Below the pieces are notes generated by a model, which saw nothing but the letters and a program-made list of their open reading frames with translations, searched no databases and was not told the DNA's origin. A stretch of DNA of 64,000 bases from Myxococcales bacterium (lineage in GTDB: Bacteria > Myxococcota_A > Polyangia > Polyangiales > Ga0077539): NCBI GenBank assembly GCA_013298625.1, contig JAAFIF010000035.1:1-64000 (forward strand), in the 5' to 3' direction. This document shows positions 1-9,355 of this stretch, in pieces (position 1 is the first letter of the stretch; each line of letters starts with the position of its first letter). A program made the translations under genes and the position numbers.

Positions 1-201
1 GCAACACCGAGCGCGATCTCCGCGAAGTGACGGGCGACCGTCACGCGCGCCGCGGGCGCGGCCCTTCGCTCTCTGCAAAGAGGGCGATCGGCTGATCCCC
101 GCACAACACCATCGCGACCATGCAACGCCCGACGCGCGCTCACTCTTCACCGGTTGAGCTCCGCCGGGCGTTCGTGTTTCTCCTGCGGCGATCGCTGCGC
201 T

Positions 202-603
202 TCACGCGCCGAGCAGGTACGCCAGCGCCGCGCGCTCGTCGTCGAAGACAGTCGAGACGCCGCCGCGCTCTTTCTGAATCCTGTTCATCTGCAACTTGCC
301 CACGGCGGTCTTCACCAGCACGGCGCTGCGCTTGAACAGGGTCGAGAGCTCGGGGCCAGTGCCGCGCATGGTCTGCTCGAAGCCTTCGTCCGAGCGCATG
401 GGCCCTTCGCGCACGTCCATCAAGAACACGTGGTGATCCAGCGGCATCCCCGACGGCATCCGCTCGCGCGCCTTGCGCACGGATTCGCCGGCGGCCTCGA
501 GGGTCGGGTACGACTTCGCGAGCCGCTTGTACACGATGAGTCTGCGCTCGACGTCGTAGGTAACCGTAGAAAACTCGTCCTCGTGGATGACCCGAATAAC
601 CAT
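202..603 (-). CDS. STAS/SpoIIAA-like small protein
   Basis: A 133-residue cytosolic protein of alternating predicted beta-strands and helices that ends in a FDDERAALAYLL segment, a pattern common in SpoIIAA-like STAS proteins, which usually act as small regulatory or ligand-binding modules. No signal peptide or membrane segment is visible. It is transcribed divergently from uvrA, and the ~119 bp between them should hold both promoters. The family call rests on fold-like pattern only and no partner gene is adjacent. A second small protein of similar style lies at 56032-56472. Confidence 0.6.
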   Translation of the reverse strand: MVIRVIHEDEFSTVTYDVERRLIVYKRLAKSYPTLEAAGESVRKARERMPSGMPLDHHVFLMDVREGPMRSDEGFEQTMRGTGPELSTLFKRSAVLVKTAVGKLQMNRIQKERGGVSTVFDDERAALAYLLGA

Positions 604-722
604 TGCGATCTCGGAGGGATACGACCCGCCGTCCCCGAGGCAAGCGGGGTTGCGTGAAGTTTCGTAAACCTCGGGACGGGGGCGCTCGACCGCGCGCGGG
701 AGTGATACGCAGCGATGCAGTC

Positions 723-3584
723 ATGGCGAGAGAGCGAAGCGCGAGCAGCACCCGCGACGATGTGATCGAGATCGTCGGCGCGAAGGAGCACAACCTCCAC
801 GTTGATCACCTGGTGATCCCCAAGCACTCGCTGGTGGTCTTTACGGGGCCGTCGGGCTCGGGCAAGAGCTCGCTCGCGTTCGACACGCTCTACGCCGAGG
901 GGCAGCGGCGCTACGTCGAGTCGCTGAGCGCGTACGCGCGGCAGTTCTTGGGGCGCCTCGATCGTCCGGCGGTCGAGCGCATCCGAGGGCTCGCTCCGAC
1001 GATCGCGATCGAGCAGAAGTCCGCCAGCGGAAACCCTCGCTCGACGGTCGGCACCATCACCGAGGTCTACGACTACCTCCGCGTGCTCTACGCCAAAGCG
1101 GGCCGGCAGCACTGCACGACGTGCGGCAAAGAGGTGCGCGGGCGCTCGGTCGACGAGGTCGTCCGCGACGTGTTCTCCTTCGCCAAGGGCCAGAAGATCA
1201 CGGTGCTCGCGCCGCTGGCCGAGAACCGCAAGGGCGAGTTCAAAGACCTGCTCACGGGCTTCGAGGGGCGGGGCTTTACGCGGGTGCGCATCGACGGCGC
1301 GGTGCATCGGCTCGACGCGCTTCCTGCGGTGGACAAGAAGAAGAAGCACGACGTCGAGCTGGTGATCGACCGCGTGACGGCGAAGGACGACGATCGCAAG
1401 CGCGTCGCCGAGGCGGTCGAGCTCGCGCTCAAAGAGGCCAAGGGCGAGTGCCTGGTGTTGCCCGAGCTCGAGGGCGCCGCGCCGGTGCGCTTCAGCGAGT
1501 CGCGCTCGTGCTGCGGCGTCGCGTACCCCGAGCTGAGCCCGCAGAGCTTCTCGTTCAACTCGCCGCTCGGGATGTGCCCGTCGTGCAACGGCCTGGGGAC
1601 GCGGCTCGAAATGGACCCGAAGCTGATCATCCCCGACGCGAGCAAGAGCATCAACGACGGGGCGATCGCGCCGTGGGCGACCGCTGTGGACCGCGGCGAG
1701 GGATGGACGTTTCGCATCATCGAGGCGATGGCCAAGGCGACCGGCGTCGACCTGGACAAGCCGTGGAAGAAGCTCCCCGAGAAGCAACGACAGCAAGTGC
1801 TCTACGGCCTCGGCGACAAGCGCATGCGCGTGACGTGGGGCAAGGAGGGCTCAGAGAGCCACGGGTCGTGGGCGATCCGCTTTCACGGGGTGATTCCCAC
1901 GCTGATGCGTCGGTACCAAGAGACGAGCAGCGAGCGGATGCGCGAGGTGTACCGAAAGTACCTTCGCGACGTCCCCTGCGACGTGTGCGACGGACGCAGG
2001 CTGCGCGCCGAGAGCCGCGCGGTGAAGCTCTCGGGCAAGAGCATCGACGAGTTTACGGCGATGGCCGTCGACCGAGCGTCGCAGCACGCCGACACCCTCT
2101 CGCTCACGGAGAACGAGCTGAAGATCGCCGAAGGCGTGCTGCGTGAAGTGCGCGCGCGGCTCGGGTTCTTGCGCAACGTGGGGCTCGGGTACCTCACGCT
2201 CGACCGCGCGGGGCCGTCGCTCTCGGGCGGAGAAGCGCAGCGCATTCGGCTCGCGAGCCAGCTCGGCAGCGAGCTCACGGGGGTGCTCTACGTGCTCGAC
2301 GAGCCGTCGATCGGGCTGCACCCGCGGGACAATCAACGGCTGCTCGAGGCGCTCGAAGGGCTGCGCGACCTCGGCAACAGCGTGCTGGTGGTCGAGCACG
2401 ACGAGGACACCATTCGCCGCGCGGATCACGTGGTCGAGTTCGGCCCTGGCGCGGGCCACCTCGGCGGCAAGGTCGTCTTCGAGGGAAAGCCCGCGCAGCT
2501 CGAGGCGCACGTCGGCAGCGCGACGGGCGATTTTCTCTCGGGGCGACGACGCATCGCGAGGCCGATCGAGCGCAGAAAACCCAAGGGAAAGCTCACCATC
2601 CGCGGCGCGCGCGAGAACAACCTCAAGGACGTCACCGTGGACATCCCGCTCGGGTGCCTCGTGGCCGTCACGGGCCCCTCGGGCGCGGGCAAGAGCTCGC
2701 TCGTGCAAGGGATTCTCTTGCCTGCGCTCTCGCGGGACCTGCACGGCGCGAGCGACTCTCCGGGAGCGCACGACGGCATCGACGGCGTCTCGCAGCTCGA
2801 CAAGATCATCGCGATCGACCAGCAGCCGATCGGCCGCACGCCGCGCTCGAACCCCGGGACGTACACCAAGCTCTTCGACGACATCCGCGAGGTGTTCGCG
2901 AACATGCCCGAGGCGCGCACGCGCGGCTTCGAAGCGTCGCGCTTCAGCTTCAACGTGAAGGGCGGCCGCTGCGAAGCGTGCCAGGGCGACGGGGTGGTGA
3001 AGGTCGAGATGCACTTTCTGTCGGACGTGTACGTCACGTGCGAGGTGTGCAAAGGCCTTCGGTACAACGACGCGACGCTGGCTGTTCGCTACAAGGGCAA
3101 GTCGATCTCGGACGTGCTCGAGCTGAGCGTGGACGAGTGCCACGCGCTGTTCTCTGCGCACCCGTCGGTGGCGCGCGGGCTGGCGACGCTGAAGGACGTG
3201 GGGCTCGGGTACATGAAGCTCGGCCAGCGCGCGACGACGCTCTCGGGCGGCGAGGCGCAGCGCGTGAAGCTCTCGCGCGAGCTCGCGCGCAAAGAGACGG
3301 GGCGCACGCTGTACGTGCTCGACGAGCCGACGACGGGGCTGCACTTCGTCGACGTCGAGAAGTTGCTCGCGGTGCTGCAGCGGCTCGTGGACCAGGGCAA
3401 CACCGTCCTGGTGATCGAGCACAACCTCGACGTGGTTCAGTGCGCGGACTGGGTGATCGACCTCGGCCCCGAGGGCGGGGACGCCGGCGGAAAGCTCATC
3501 GCCGAAGGCCCTCCCGAGCGGATCGCGAAGGCGAAGCACTCGCCGACGGCGCGCTTTCTCGACGAGCTGCTCTCGCGCGGCTGA
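723..3584 (+). CDS. uvrA: UvrABC system protein A (excinuclease ATPase subunit)
   Basis: UvrA is the DNA damage-sensing ABC ATPase that loads UvrB in nucleotide excision repair. The 953-residue product shows Walker A GPSGSGKSS at about 42-50 and a second GPSGAGKSS at about 651-659. Two ABC signatures LSGGEAQR, each followed by a DEP Walker B, are present. Zinc-finger CxxC pairs include CTTC, CPSC/CDVC and CEAC/CEVC, and the IDQQPIGRTPRSNP segment is characteristic. I start at ATG 723 because homology begins just after it (DDVIEIVGAKEHNL) and the length is then normal; the frame is open back to 603, where it would overlap the divergent gene. It converges with the kinase gene, with only 4 bp between the stops. 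Confidence 0.97.
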   Translation: MARERSASSTRDDVIEIVGAKEHNLHVDHLVIPKHSLVVFTGPSGSGKSSLAFDTLYAEGQRRYVESLSAYARQFLGRLDRPAVERIRGLAPTIAIEQKSASGNPRSTVGTITEVYDYLRVLYAKAGRQHCTTCGKEVRGRSVDEVVRDVFSFAKGQKITVLAPLAENRKGEFKDLLTGFEGRGFTRVRIDGAVHRLDALPAVDKKKKHDVELVIDRVTAKDDDRKRVAEAVELALKEAKGECLVLPELEGAAPVRFSESRSCCGVAYPELSPQSFSFNSPLGMCPSCNGLGTRLEMDPKLIIPDASKSINDGAIAPWATAVDRGEGWTFRIIEAMAKATGVDLDKPWKKLPEKQRQQVLYGLGDKRMRVTWGKEGSESHGSWAIRFHGVIPTLMRRYQETSSERMREVYRKYLRDVPCDVCDGRRLRAESRAVKLSGKSIDEFTAMAVDRASQHADTLSLTENELKIAEGVLREVRARLGFLRNVGLGYLTLDRAGPSLSGGEAQRIRLASQLGSELTGVLYVLDEPSIGLHPRDNQRLLEALEGLRDLGNSVLVVEHDEDTIRRADHVVEFGPGAGHLGGKVVFEGKPAQLEAHVGSATGDFLSGRRRIARPIERRKPKGKLTIRGARENNLKDVTVDIPLGCLVAVTGPSGAGKSSLVQGILLPALSRDLHGASDSPGAHDGIDGVSQLDKIIAIDQQPIGRTPRSNPGTYTKLFDDIREVFANMPEARTRGFEASRFSFNVKGGRCEACQGDGVVKVEMHFLSDVYVTCEVCKGLRYNDATLAVRYKGKSISDVLELSVDECHALFSAHPSVARGLATLKDVGLGYMKLGQRATTLSGGEAQRVKLSRELARKETGRTLYVLDEPTTGLHFVDVEKLLAVLQRLVDQGNTVLVIEHNLDVVQCADWVIDLGPEGGDAGGKLIAEGPPERIAKAKHSPTARFLDELLSRG

Positions 3585-3588
3585 GCGC

Positions 3589-5553
3589 TCACTCGTCGCC
3601 CTTGTCCGCGCTCTGCCACTCGCCGAAGAGGATCTTTCTCGTGCGCGCGCGCAGCGCGGCGCGGCGCTCTTGAATCCGCTCGCGGTCTTGCTGCGGCAGC
3701 CAGAGCCGCACGATGACCAGCGTGAAGACCAGGTTGCTCGCGCTCATGAGCCAGAGCGTCGCGCTCGGGACGTGGGCCGAGAGCGAGAAGCACAACAAAT
3801 CAAGCGCGGCGAGCCCGAGAAACCAGCGCTCGATCCACACGGCGACGAGCAGCTTGGTGAGCGCCCAGGTGAGCACGAAGAGGGACATCACGCGCGGGGC
3901 AGAGAGCTGCATGGTGGGCGCGGCGACGAGCAGCGCGAACTGCGCGAGGATCTGCACGGCGAGCGTGGCGGCCATGCCGCGGTTGATCTGGGTTTTGCCT
4001 AGTGAATCGCGGGCCCAGACGCGAAAGAGCGCGCCGAGCACGGCGAAGGCGCCCATGGTCCAGCCGATCGATCCGAGCGTGACGGGGAGTCCGCGCAGCT
4101 CGTTGATGGCGCCGACCAGCGGGATCAGGGTCCACGTGACGCCCATCATGACGCCGAGGACCATGCGGGTGCGCGTTCCGGCTTCGCGGTCGTAGTCGTC
4201 GGCGAGGCGACGGAGTCGTTCGTCTTCGGCGCTCCTGGCGGTGACCGCGCGCGCGACGCGATCGTCGAGGGCGGGGTCTGGCGCGCTCACCTCGCGCAAG
4301 AGCGTCTGCGCGGCGAACGCGTCGCCCTCGGACAGCTCTGCTTCGACCACGGCGACGAGCGCTCGGTCGAGGCCCTGTCGCGCAGAGGCGTTCTCGGGCC
4401 ACGCCTCGAGCGCCGCGCGGTAGCCGAAGCGGCACTCGCCGAGCAGGTTGAACACCGAGGCCGATCGCGCCGGGCCAGCCGGCTCGGTCGCGAGCACGTC
4501 GAGCAAGCGATCGAGGCTCTTTCGCGCGTGAAAAGCCAGCTTGCGCGAGCCTCGGTGCCGCAGGTACCCCTCGATCGCGGCCTTGAGCGCCGCCGCGCTC
4601 TCGAAGCGCTCGTCTTGGGGTCGCGCCATCGCGCGCTCTGCGATCGCCCGCGCCTCCGCAGGAAACCCGGGGCCGAAATAGAAGCTCGCCTCGATGATGC
4701 TCGCGAACACCTGCTGCATGTTGTCTCCGCGGTGCGGAGGCACGCCGGCGAACACTTCGTAGAGCATCGCGCCCAGCAGAAAGACGTCGGTGCGCGCGGT
4801 GAGCAGCGACGGCTCTTGCATGAGCTGCTCGGGGGCCATGTACGAGGGAGTTCCTGCGATTTCGCTGGCCGTCGAGAGGTCTGGCAAGCGCCCGCTCGGG
4901 TCTGGCTCGGTGCAGACCGCGATGCCCCAGTCGAGGACGTACACCTCGCCGAACGTCCCGATCATCACGTTGTCGGGCTTGAGGTCTCTGTGGATGATCG
5001 AGCGCGAGTGCGCGAAGTGCACGGCGTCGCACACGCTCTCGAGCACGCGCAGGTGCCACTCGATCGGATCGCGGCTGTCGAAGCGCTCGCGCACCAGGTC
5101 GGCGTCCGCGAGAAAATGGCTCCACGGCCTGCCCTCGATGCGCTTCATCACGATCACCGGCGCGCCGTCGTCCGCGATCGCCACGTCGTACACCGGAACG
5201 ATGTTCGGGTGCTCGATCGCGCCCGTCACCCACGCTTCTCGCAGCGCGCGCAGCGTCGCGTCCGCCGTACGCGCGCCCTCGCGCAGCGTCTTGACCGCGA
5301 CGTCGCGGCCCATGCTTCGCTGCTCTGCGAGTCGCACGACGCCCATCCCCCCTTCGCCGAGCGTCTGCTTCACGACGAGTCGCTCGTCGACGGGGCGCGC
5401 TGCGAGCGCCTGCAGCGCTGCGAGCGCGGCTTCTCCGCCGGCAGGGCGCTGCGCGGGTTCGATCGTCGCCGACGGGCGATTCTGCAGCGTGGCCGCGAAG
5501 TCGAGCTCGTCGGTCGTGGTCGTGCGTTGCGGCTCTTGCGTCCCGTCGCTCAT
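3589..5553 (-). CDS. Membrane-bound Ser/Thr protein kinase
   Basis: A 654-residue bacterial Hanks-type kinase. The glycine loop GEGGMGVV lies at about 66-73, the ATP-binding Lys in VAVK at about 88, catalytic HRDLKPDN at about 188-195, and an APE segment (MAPEQL) follows. The DFG motif reads DWG (about 208-210), a substitution seen in other bacterial kinases that keeps the metal-binding Asp. A helical linker of about 150 residues follows, then about six hydrophobic segments from residue ~465 to ~630, so the kinase should be anchored in the inner membrane with the catalytic domain in the cytoplasm. Substrates are not indicated by neighbours. The start at ATG 5553 gives a Thr-rich N-terminus before the kinase fold. 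Confidence 0.93.
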   Translation of the reverse strand: MSDGTQEPQRTTTTDELDFAATLQNRPSATIEPAQRPAGGEAALAALQALAARPVDERLVVKQTLGEGGMGVVRLAEQRSMGRDVAVKTLREGARTADATLRALREAWVTGAIEHPNIVPVYDVAIADDGAPVIVMKRIEGRPWSHFLADADLVRERFDSRDPIEWHLRVLESVCDAVHFAHSRSIIHRDLKPDNVMIGTFGEVYVLDWGIAVCTEPDPSGRLPDLSTASEIAGTPSYMAPEQLMQEPSLLTARTDVFLLGAMLYEVFAGVPPHRGDNMQQVFASIIEASFYFGPGFPAEARAIAERAMARPQDERFESAAALKAAIEGYLRHRGSRKLAFHARKSLDRLLDVLATEPAGPARSASVFNLLGECRFGYRAALEAWPENASARQGLDRALVAVVEAELSEGDAFAAQTLLREVSAPDPALDDRVARAVTARSAEDERLRRLADDYDREAGTRTRMVLGVMMGVTWTLIPLVGAINELRGLPVTLGSIGWTMGAFAVLGALFRVWARDSLGKTQINRGMAATLAVQILAQFALLVAAPTMQLSAPRVMSLFVLTWALTKLLVAVWIERWFLGLAALDLLCFSLSAHVPSATLWLMSASNLVFTLVIVRLWLPQQDRERIQERRAALRARTRKILFGEWQSADKGDE

Positions 5554-5607
5554 CGCTTCGCGCGCGATGGTCTCACAGCGGCGCGAGCGTGACCCGAGCG
5601 CCGTTGC

Positions 5608-6165
5608 CTATGTGCGCCAGTGCACAGTGAGCACCGCGCCGTCGCTGGTGCGCTCGGTCTTGACGCGCACCGCGCGGCGGCCGAGCTCGGTGAGCAGCGC
5701 TTCGACGGTGAAGGCCATGCCCCGCAACAAGTACTCGGAGGTGTGGCCGAAGTCCGACACGCGCACGACGGCGCTCGTGGGCGTGGTGCTCTCGGTGTGG
5801 ATTCGCCCAGGGCGATACGTGCGCGACCAGAGCGTACCGATGCGCGAGAGCACGAGCTCGGACGAGAGCGCCCTCGCGAACACCCGCCAGATGCCCGAGA
5901 GCACGTCGCGCGTCGTGGTGAAGACCATCTCTTTTTGCAGCGCTTCGACGGTGCGGCCGCTCGCTTCGGCGACGGCGCTGACGACGGACTCGATCACCGT
6001 GAACGGAACCCATCCGATCGCGCCGCTCGCGTCGACGGCGAGCTGCGCGCTGGCGTCGAGCTTCGCGATGGCCGCGTTGAAGCTCGCGTCCCCGACGATC
6101 TGCCGAAGGACTCGCATGTGTGCGTGAAAGATCGTTCCGGCGACGGACGGCTCGGTGGAGTCCAT
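5608..6165 (-). CDS. Uncharacterised myxobacterial-type protein (DUF2378/TIGR02265-like, tentative)
   Basis: A 185-residue protein without signal or membrane segments. I start at ATG 6165 (MDSTEP), 7 bp behind the MFS gene stop, so the two are probably one transcript; the frame extends to 6261 but that would overlap the MFS gene. The C-terminal half (VLSGIWRVF, a Thr-rich strand, then a closing hydrophobic strand ending VHW) matches in layout the product of 9356-10003 (VLSGIYRSF, ending IRW), so I infer the two are paralogues. That layout resembles the Myxococcus paralogous family TIGR02265/DUF2378, whose function is unknown. Confidence 0.55.
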   Translation of the reverse strand: MDSTEPSVAGTIFHAHMRVLRQIVGDASFNAAIAKLDASAQLAVDASGAIGWVPFTVIESVVSAVAEASGRTVEALQKEMVFTTTRDVLSGIWRVFARALSSELVLSRIGTLWSRTYRPGRIHTESTTPTSAVVRVSDFGHTSEYLLRGMAFTVEALLTELGRRAVRVKTERTSDGAVLTVHWRT

Positions 6166-6172
6166 GGCGAGC

Positions 6173-7399
6173 TCACAAGTACGAGAGCAGCGGGTCTTTC
6201 TTCTGCGGGCGACGGCGCAAGACGCGCAGCCAGCCCGCGGCTCCCATCGCGAGGATCGCATAGGCGAGCACCGCGAGCACGCCCGTCGCGCGCAGCGCCT
6301 GGTGCAACGACGCGCTCTCTGCCGCGCGTCCGAAGAGGGCGCTCGCCAGCGCGAAGAGCACCTTTCGCCCAGCGCTCTCGATGGAGAACAGCGTCGCTCG
6401 CTCGCTCGAACGCTGGATCGCCGAGTGCACCAGCTTGCGCGCCAGCGGCTGAAACAGCCCGAAGAGCCCCGCGGCGCCGAGCATCGTCGCCACGCACGCC
6501 ACGTCGCCCGCGGCGCCCATCACGAAGAACAGCGTCATCGTCGCGACCGAGATCGCCCCCACGACCACCGCGGCGCGCACGCGCGCGAAGAGCGCGCCGG
6601 ACGACGCCGCGCTGAGGGCGGTCAACAGCTCTTTGGCCGACGCGAGCGCGCCGAGGGCGAGGGCCATCTCGCCGGGGTTGGTCCCGCGGACGTGCAACGG
6701 AAGGTGCGCCGCGTCCGTGAAGAGCGTGAGCTGCAACAGCGTGAAGGTGACCGCGGCGAAGCTCATCGCGAGCAGCAGCCTTCCGTCGTGCGCGACCGTG
6801 CTGGCAGCGCGCCGAAGGTCCTGAAAGATGCCCCGCCGCCGCGGCTCGTGCGGGGTCTCGGGCAGCGTGTTGGCCACGACCGCCGAGAGCAGCGTGAGCG
6901 CTCCCGACAGCACGAAGGGCGCGGCGGTCGAGAGCGAGAACACGATGCCCGCGAGCGCGATGGCGACGACGTTTCCGAGGGATTTTGCGGCGTTTGCGTA
7001 GCCCTCGAGGCGCTGGTACCGATGCTCGTCACGCGCGCCGTCGGTCGACTCGTAGAGCCACGTCGAGTCCGCCGCGGTCGAGAGCGCCATCGAGAGCGCG
7101 CACAGGGCGTTGGCCGCGGCGAACCACAGAAAGCCCCGGCCCACGATGAAGAGCGCGCTCGCCAAGGTCATCGTGAGCCCCGCGAGCACCATCGAGCGCG
7201 TGCGCCCCTGTCGATCCGCGAAGAGCCCCGCAGGGATCTCCGCGGCCATGCTCGCCAGGATGAACACGACGTTCAGGTCGAAGACCGCCGAGAGCGTGAG
7301 CCCGCGGCCCTGCAAGAACACGAGCAAGAACGGGACGTACGCGCGAATCGACAGCGCTCGGTACGCGAGAAATCGTGTGTGTGCTCGGGCGTCGCTCAT
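6173..7399 (-). CDS. MFS family transporter
   Basis: A 408-residue integral membrane protein with roughly 12 hydrophobic helices. It carries the MFS loop 2-3 signature form (GLFADRQGRTRSM) and a central hydrophilic loop (PETPHEPRRRG) between the two six-helix halves. MFS proteins move small solutes or drugs across the inner membrane by proton-coupled exchange; the substrate cannot be read from the sequence. The start is taken at ATG 7399 (MSDARAHTRF), because upstream in-frame codons would overlap the divergent gene's promoter region. It probably forms a two-gene operon with the small protein at 5608-6165. Confidence 0.85.
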   Translation of the reverse strand: MSDARAHTRFLAYRALSIRAYVPFLLVFLQGRGLTLSAVFDLNVVFILASMAAEIPAGLFADRQGRTRSMVLAGLTMTLASALFIVGRGFLWFAAANALCALSMALSTAADSTWLYESTDGARDEHRYQRLEGYANAAKSLGNVVAIALAGIVFSLSTAAPFVLSGALTLLSAVVANTLPETPHEPRRRGIFQDLRRAASTVAHDGRLLLAMSFAAVTFTLLQLTLFTDAAHLPLHVRGTNPGEMALALGALASAKELLTALSAASSGALFARVRAAVVVGAISVATMTLFFVMGAAGDVACVATMLGAAGLFGLFQPLARKLVHSAIQRSSERATLFSIESAGRKVLFALASALFGRAAESASLHQALRATGVLAVLAYAILAMGAAGWLRVLRRRPQKKDPLLSYL

Positions 7400-7445
7400 C
7401 GGCTCGCAAAACCGCGGACCCAACGAGTACCCTGTGTTGCCCGCG

Positions 7446-8756
7446 ATGGACACCCCAGAGAAGCGCGCGCTCATCGACGAAGCCGCCACGCGATTTCAAA
7501 CGCTGCTCGACGAGCGAGGACGGCAGCCCGCCGTGACGGTCTCGAGCTTTCGTGCGCCGTACTACCTGCCCTCGCAGGGGCTGTGCGCGCGCGTCACGCT
7601 GTACGACAACAGCACGTATCAGGGGCCGAGCGGCGACTTCGTCGTCGTGCCGAGCGCTGCGCTGATGGACCCCTCGGCGCTGTGGCCGGCGCTCGAAGCG
7701 AAGCTCGTCGCGCTCGAAGCCCGCGGCGTCGCTGCGGTCGCGGATCCGCTCTCCGAGACGCTGGGTCTAGCCGAGCTCGTGCCGTCCGAAGAGCTCTTCG
7801 CAGACCCGCTGCAAGAGGCTCGGAGGCGAGCGTCGCTCGACAAGATGCTCTCGCGCTTCGACGCCGTGTCCGCGCAGTTTCGAGCGCACTTTGCGCTGCG
7901 GTTGCCGCGGTGGATGGCGGTGCTCGCCGCGTTTGTCGACAGCGCGAGCGACCTCGAGCGCCTCGGCCTCGAGTCCATCGGCCGAGGGCCCGGCGGAGCG
8001 CTCGGGTACTTCGAAGACGGCGGGCTCGAACGCGCGACGATCAACGGGCTCGACCCGCGCTTGGAGATGCGCTTTCGCTGCGACCCGCCCGAGATGGTCT
8101 CGTTCTTGTGGGGCGACAGCGACGGGCTGCACTACGGGATGTTCTACGACGATCCCGCAGACCTTCCGGGCGCGATCGTCTACAACTGGGCTCGCGACAG
8201 CGCCGAGACGTGGGCGGCCGAGCAGACCACGGGCGTGAGCTTGCTCGCCGCGCGCGTGAGAGAGCGCTTCACGGATCAGTACCGAGAAGAAGAGCCCGGC
8301 GTCGCCGAGTGGGCGCTCCGCGCGGCGCTGCGCTGGTTCGCCGAGGCTGATCGGCGGGCAGTCGACGAGGACGGAATCGTGCGCTACCGAGGCGTCAAGC
8401 GAGAGTCGATGCTCGGCGCGGTGAGCGCGGCGCTGCCCAAAACGGCGGGCAACCCGCGGCTCTCGCGAGAGAAGGTCGAGGCTCGACAGCTCGAGTACCG
8501 CAAGAAGCGCACGCCGAAGATCGTACGCGAGTGGATCGCCGAGGCGCGCGACGAGCTCGCGAAGTCGAAGCCCGCGTTCGCCTACACGCTCGGCCGCGAG
8601 CTGCACTGGCTCGACAGCGATTTGTACCGAGCCGTGAGCGAAGAGCTGCTCGTCGCCGCGTACGAGGCCCTCGGTCGAAGGGCGCTCGCGGACATCCTGC
8701 GCGTGCACGTGGCCAAGCGCGACCTGCCGATGGTCACGGTGTTCGAGCGCGGCTGA
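7446..8756 (+). CDS. HPF1-like (DUF2228) ADP-ribosylation factor homologue
   Basis: A 436-residue soluble protein whose second half resembles human HPF1 (C4orf27), the cofactor that completes the PARP1/2 active site for serine ADP-ribosylation. Visible correspondences, with HPF1 recalled from memory, are: DPPE at 213-216 and a following HYGMFYDDP stretch (HPF1 DPPE, HMGYFRDSP); YR at 314-315 (HPF1 Y238/R239, used for PARP contact); ARDE at 367-370 (HPF1 ANDE, containing catalytic E284); and a C-terminal helical run ELLVAAYEALGRRALADIL matching LLPLAYNLLKRNLFAEII. HPF1's F280 is not conserved (Glu here). The gene is divergent from the MFS gene by 46 bp. No PARP-like gene is in the window, so the partner is unknown. 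Confidence 0.75.
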   Translation: MDTPEKRALIDEAATRFQTLLDERGRQPAVTVSSFRAPYYLPSQGLCARVTLYDNSTYQGPSGDFVVVPSAALMDPSALWPALEAKLVALEARGVAAVADPLSETLGLAELVPSEELFADPLQEARRRASLDKMLSRFDAVSAQFRAHFALRLPRWMAVLAAFVDSASDLERLGLESIGRGPGGALGYFEDGGLERATINGLDPRLEMRFRCDPPEMVSFLWGDSDGLHYGMFYDDPADLPGAIVYNWARDSAETWAAEQTTGVSLLAARVRERFTDQYREEEPGVAEWALRAALRWFAEADRRAVDEDGIVRYRGVKRESMLGAVSAALPKTAGNPRLSREKVEARQLEYRKKRTPKIVREWIAEARDELAKSKPAFAYTLGRELHWLDSDLYRAVSEELLVAAYEALGRRALADILRVHVAKRDLPMVTVFERG

Positions 8757-8780
8757 GACGCGATCACTTGATTGTGTGTG

Positions 8781-9149
8781 TCAGTCGATGTGCCGCTTGC
8801 ACGCGATGCCGCGGGGCAGGCGGTCCGGCGCGGCTCCGCTGGCGCCGTCGGCGCGAACGTTGAGCGCGACGCTCACCAAGGCTTCGGCGGACTCGCGGCT
8901 CGCGTCGAGCTCGTCGAACACGACGCGCGCGCCCTCGCGAGGCAGGATCGCGGCCGAGCACGAGCGCGCGCAGCGGGCGAGGCAGTGGATCGGGAGGACT
9001 GCGATTTTGCTCTGCAAACCGCGGTCGCGGACGACGCGCTCGACCTCGCCCACGAGCAGCGAGCCGGGGCGGGGGCCGTTCGCGTTCCACCCCAGGGGGC
9101 GGCACGAGCGGCAGACGAAGAGGGCGATGTGGCCGGCCGAATCGATCAC
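8781..9149 (-). CDS. DUF1636 family Cys-rich metal/iron-sulfur-type protein
   Basis: A 122-residue protein with a CRSC pair at 13-16 and a CLARCARSC cluster with Cys at 56, 60 and 64. This is the arrangement of DUF1636 proteins, which are predicted thioredoxin-fold, ferredoxin-like metal-binding proteins often found near cobalamin or metal-handling genes. No such neighbours occur here. It converges on the HPF1-like gene with 24 bp between stops. The reaction is unknown; the family call comes from the Cys spacing and length. Confidence 0.75.
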   Translation of the reverse strand: MIDSAGHIALFVCRSCRPLGWNANGPRPGSLLVGEVERVVRDRGLQSKIAVLPIHCLARCARSCSAAILPREGARVVFDELDASRESAEALVSVALNVRADGASGAAPDRLPRGIACKRHID

Positions 9150-9355
9150 TTCGACCGAATCACCGTCGCGCTTCGCCTCTGCGTCGGACTTGGTTTCGTG
9201 TGTGTCTTCGCGGCTCAGGGCAGTTGCTCAGAGCGTAGCGCACGAATTCAAGCCGCGCCCGAGTAGATCCCCTTACCAAATCATGTAGGGTGCCACCCCA
9301 CAAGACGAGCCAACTGCCGTCAGCGAACCGCAAGAGGCCTGGTGGGTGCCACTCC

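Noticed and set aside
1-201. A possible gene end at the left edge
   Set aside because: No frame there gives a recognisable protein. Short Arg-rich frames only, so I call nothing.
603-722. A 40-residue N-terminal extension of UvrA
   Set aside because: The extension is Arg-rich, has no homology to UvrA, and would overlap the divergent gene's start. ATG 723 gives the normal length.
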